Positions 61,101 to 64,000 of a stretch of 64,000 bases of DNA are shown here, piece after piece. Numbering within the stretch: position 1 is the first letter of the stretch; every line of letters begins with the position of its first letter. The DNA lies in NCBI GenBank assembly GCA_008973525.1, contig WACJ01000410.1, positions 156,784 to 220,783 of the forward strand. Direction: 5' to 3'. This DNA is from Stenopsyche tienmushanensis (lineage: Eukaryota; Arthropoda; Insecta; Trichoptera; Stenopsychidae). Both the position numbers and the translations under genes were made by a program. The notes under the pieces are model-generated. The model made no database searches and was not told the DNA's origin. It saw nothing but the letters and a program-made list of their open reading frames with translations.

Positions 61101-64000
61101 TTAAGGAGATAGCCATCAAACAAGCACAAGAGGTTCGGTTTCACCGTGAAAGAATTTCGGGGATATTTATTATTGGGGAGATATTTCAGCGCTCTGGACG
61201 TTTCCACCGACGAGCATATTCAACACCATAATTCCTAAGGTCTAATTTATTCATATTGCAAAACTAAGTTCATGAGATTATATCACTTGCTGAAACTTGA
61301 TTACTTCGGTACTTAATTACTTCAAAAGTTGTGCTAATCATTTTCTCCAACACATATCTCGCTGAATTATTTGAGAATTTATCAGCGTAAGCATTTTTTG
61401 TTTCAGATGCCATTAAAAATGATTCAATTAAATACGCACTTCAGAGAAAAAGGACGAGGCCGTATCTCCTCCTCGAAATTCTATTTAAATTTCAAGCATC
61501 ATAAAACATAATGTCGTTACTCCGTTTATAACTACAATTTATACAAGACATTTTCTGAGATGGCACTTTTTGATATTTTTCTCATTAAGCCATTTTACTT
61601 CAACAAGTACACTCCTTAAATCTTCAAGACGCTTTCACATTTTAAAAACGCCGAAGCTCGCAAGCGATAACAAGTCAATATTTTCACATATTCATTTAAA
61701 TAAAATTCAAATTAAATACTTATAAAAAATTATATTTGCTTAAAATATCAAATTTCTATTCATGAACATAGTGGTATGAAATTAAGGGGCAAATGTGTGT
61801 CGATGAATGCCAATTTTCCCACGATTTACCATACAAACTCCCATTATGAAACTGTTTGATCAATGAGCAACCACACTATTGAAAATTATTAGCTTATGTA
61901 ATAAATTTGCTAATTTAAAGCCTCCAAATATAATTTCTATGATGGAATAACAACAAAACATATTAAATGTTGTAGAAAACATTAGTTGATTTTTGTGTCC
62001 TGCCTTGTCTTGGCTCCTTACAAATTTATTAATACATTGGAATTTATTTATATTTTAATTACAATCATCCTAATTTTGTAGTCATCTTAATAATCTATCA
62101 GAACTGAATATTTTGAACAATATTCAAATACATGAATTTGACAATCCTGTGTACTTTTACTGAAGCATGTTACAAAAATATACTTTTAATAATATTTTCA
62201 AAGATAATGAATTATTTTAGCATTTGCTTTATATTTTACATAAGGAAATATTTTAAGGAAAATAAAACATGATTATTTTGATTTTTTGGTTTTCTTCTAT
62301 TCTAAATTTAGGCCATCGAATCTTACAAAAGTCCATTGAAAAATTACCAATCATGATCGATTTTAATATAATTTATCAGATAATTTACCAATCATTTAAA
62401 ATGTAATTATTGATTATTTTACCTATGCAAATATTTTTAAACCCGCAAAATAACGCAATCGCTTTCCTACGTGAATTTTAACATCGATGCATTGACATTT
62501 AATTAGCAGTATTTTTCAAAAATTAATTTTAATAACCTAATAACTTTTCTTTATTTATTTAAGAAATGATACATCCATCCAGATGATATTATCTTGTTTC
62601 CGTATTTACAATGGGAATTGTTCCGATCTTGCTTTGAAGACTTAAGCGTCGTCTTATCGGGCACGTTCCATATTAATCCACCTCAAAATTAGTTTCTAGT
62701 CGGGAAGACATATTTGACAAAATTGCAACGTATCCACAACTAGTATATATTCTCGATACATTCGTAATTTTCCATTTTGGCAAGGGAAACAAGGATAGAG
62801 TGCACACGTATAAGGGGAATATTTCATATTGTAGTTGGGGCCATTCAAAGCGAAACATTTAAAATGAAACATGTGAAATTTAAGTAATCTCGCAAAAGGA
62901 TCTTTCCATTATTATTTTAACGGATTTCGTCCAAATACAAATGTTAAGCAAACACACCGAGCCATATTTCATCATTTGCGGAACGCGTGCCAAATATTAA
63001 GTGACGCTATTCGAGGCGTAATCCATGTATTTTGCGGGAAAATTTAACGAGACACGTTCGCGAAAATGAAACAACCCGAAATTTCAGGTAATCTAATAAA
63101 ATCAGGAAAAATCCCTTTGGCATTTCTTCCTTGAAGAATATTTTACAGCAAATAAAACATATATTTTAAGTCATACTGTTTTGGTTTCTAATGCAGGATA
63201 ATTCAAATTTTAACCTAACTAATAACCTAAGCGTTAACATATTGAGTCAATTTTAACACTACTATATCAAATCTTCATCGAAGATATAGAAAAAAATATT
63301 CAGAATACCTGGAAATTAAGAATTAATCGAGTTCTACAACTAATATGATGAATAATGCACATATCTAATATGATTAATAATGCAACTTTTAATTAAATCA
63401 GTCAAGATAACTTATGATAAAAGTATGAATAATTTTGCATTTCATTAATATATATCTCCTTTTCATCGAATGTATACCCTTTAATCAATAATATAATTGG
63501 TATGGGGGACTAATTTCTAAATTCATACTATTATAACTCGAGTTCAAAATCAGGTTGTTGCAAAAGAAATGTGTGTAAGTGGTCACTAATTATGATTTTC
63601 TTTGATATAAAATTTGGAGTTTAAGTATTTTAGATGTCAAAGACAAAAAATATGCAGCATTTATTTAGCGTAAAATTGAGTGAAGCATAACATAATTAAA
63701 TATGGTTATATCTAACAATCAAGTTCCAACTAATTGCTTTGCTAATGTTGTCTAAACATTTTATATGGTTAATACTATCGGATTTTCAATTGGTTTAACT
63801 TGCCTTGACAGCCACTATAATTAATATTAAATTTCTATCCACAAAAATCTGATTTTATAAAAACCAAAATCATTACCTTAGGGAATACATATTATATAAG
63901 AGAAAATATTATGAATTTTTATCATAACATTTTGGCTTATATATTCTTTCCATCGTAGTTTCCAATCAAAGTCATCGATCAAACATGTGGTACGATATAA
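58191..64000. other. Gene-free right end with islands
   Basis: Balanced islands at about 59690-60140 (with a B-box-like GGTTCGAGTCC at 60111-60121 but no tRNA fold), 60900-61670 and 62570-63120, separated by AT-rich DNA. No coding sequence recognised. Confidence 0.3.
59448..59510 (+). repeat. Degenerate interspersed repeat, copy 5
   Basis: GCGGAATACAAATGAGGAAG, CACATCAAAAATCTTTCCCT and ATAAAAGTCGCCTATATTCG. Matches copy 1 in AAAATCTTTCCCTA and copy 4 in GTCGCCTAT. Confidence 0.4.

Overview
The window is AT-rich eukaryotic DNA with one recognisable host gene, long non-coding stretches and many worn transposon relics. The relic types (Penelope-like GIY-YIG, hAT, Tigger/pogo-like, piggyBac-like, MULE-like, Helitron), a K2P channel resembling arthropod TWiK/KCNK18-type proteins, and large introns all fit an insect nuclear genome. 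I cannot name the order with confidence.

The host gene lies on the minus strand and encodes a two-pore-domain (K2P) potassium channel. Coding exon 1 (29498 down to 28847) encodes the N-terminus, TM1, the extracellular cap region and the first pore helix. A 17.6 kb phase-1 intron splits the first glycine codon of the first selectivity filter. Coding exon 2 (11227 down to 10419) encodes TM2, a cysteine-rich cytoplasmic loop, TM3, the second filter (TIGFGD), TM4 and a short tail ending at TGA. The joined reading frame gives 486 residues. Directly after that TGA, in the same frame, 97 further sense codons run to a TAA at 10125-10127. This makes a candidate stop-codon readthrough extension (585 residues in all) and is the most interesting feature of the window.

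Left flank (1-10.1 kb): a 605 bp Tigger-like element with perfect 25 bp terminal inverted repeats, a Penelope-like GIY-YIG fragment, an unassigned GC-rich block, and a 969 bp hAT-type MITE with a 71 bp piggyBac-type mini-element nested inside it. The big intron (11.2-28.8 kb) holds a tRNA-like SINE head, a hAT-related repeat with a transposase tail, a MULE-like relic, several GC-balanced islands, and a cluster of three strong hairpins just inside the 5' splice site.

Right part (29.5-64 kb): upstream of the channel start codon no host coding sequence could be recognised over about 34 kb. It contains a second copy of the hAT-related repeat, one solo Tigger end, a second Tigger-like element, a possible BED-finger fragment, and a 3 kb Helitron with both termini and a broken PIF1-type helicase. 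Between these, blocks of roughly 250-900 bp with balanced base composition stand out from the AT-rich background and may be regulatory islands or unseen 5' exons.
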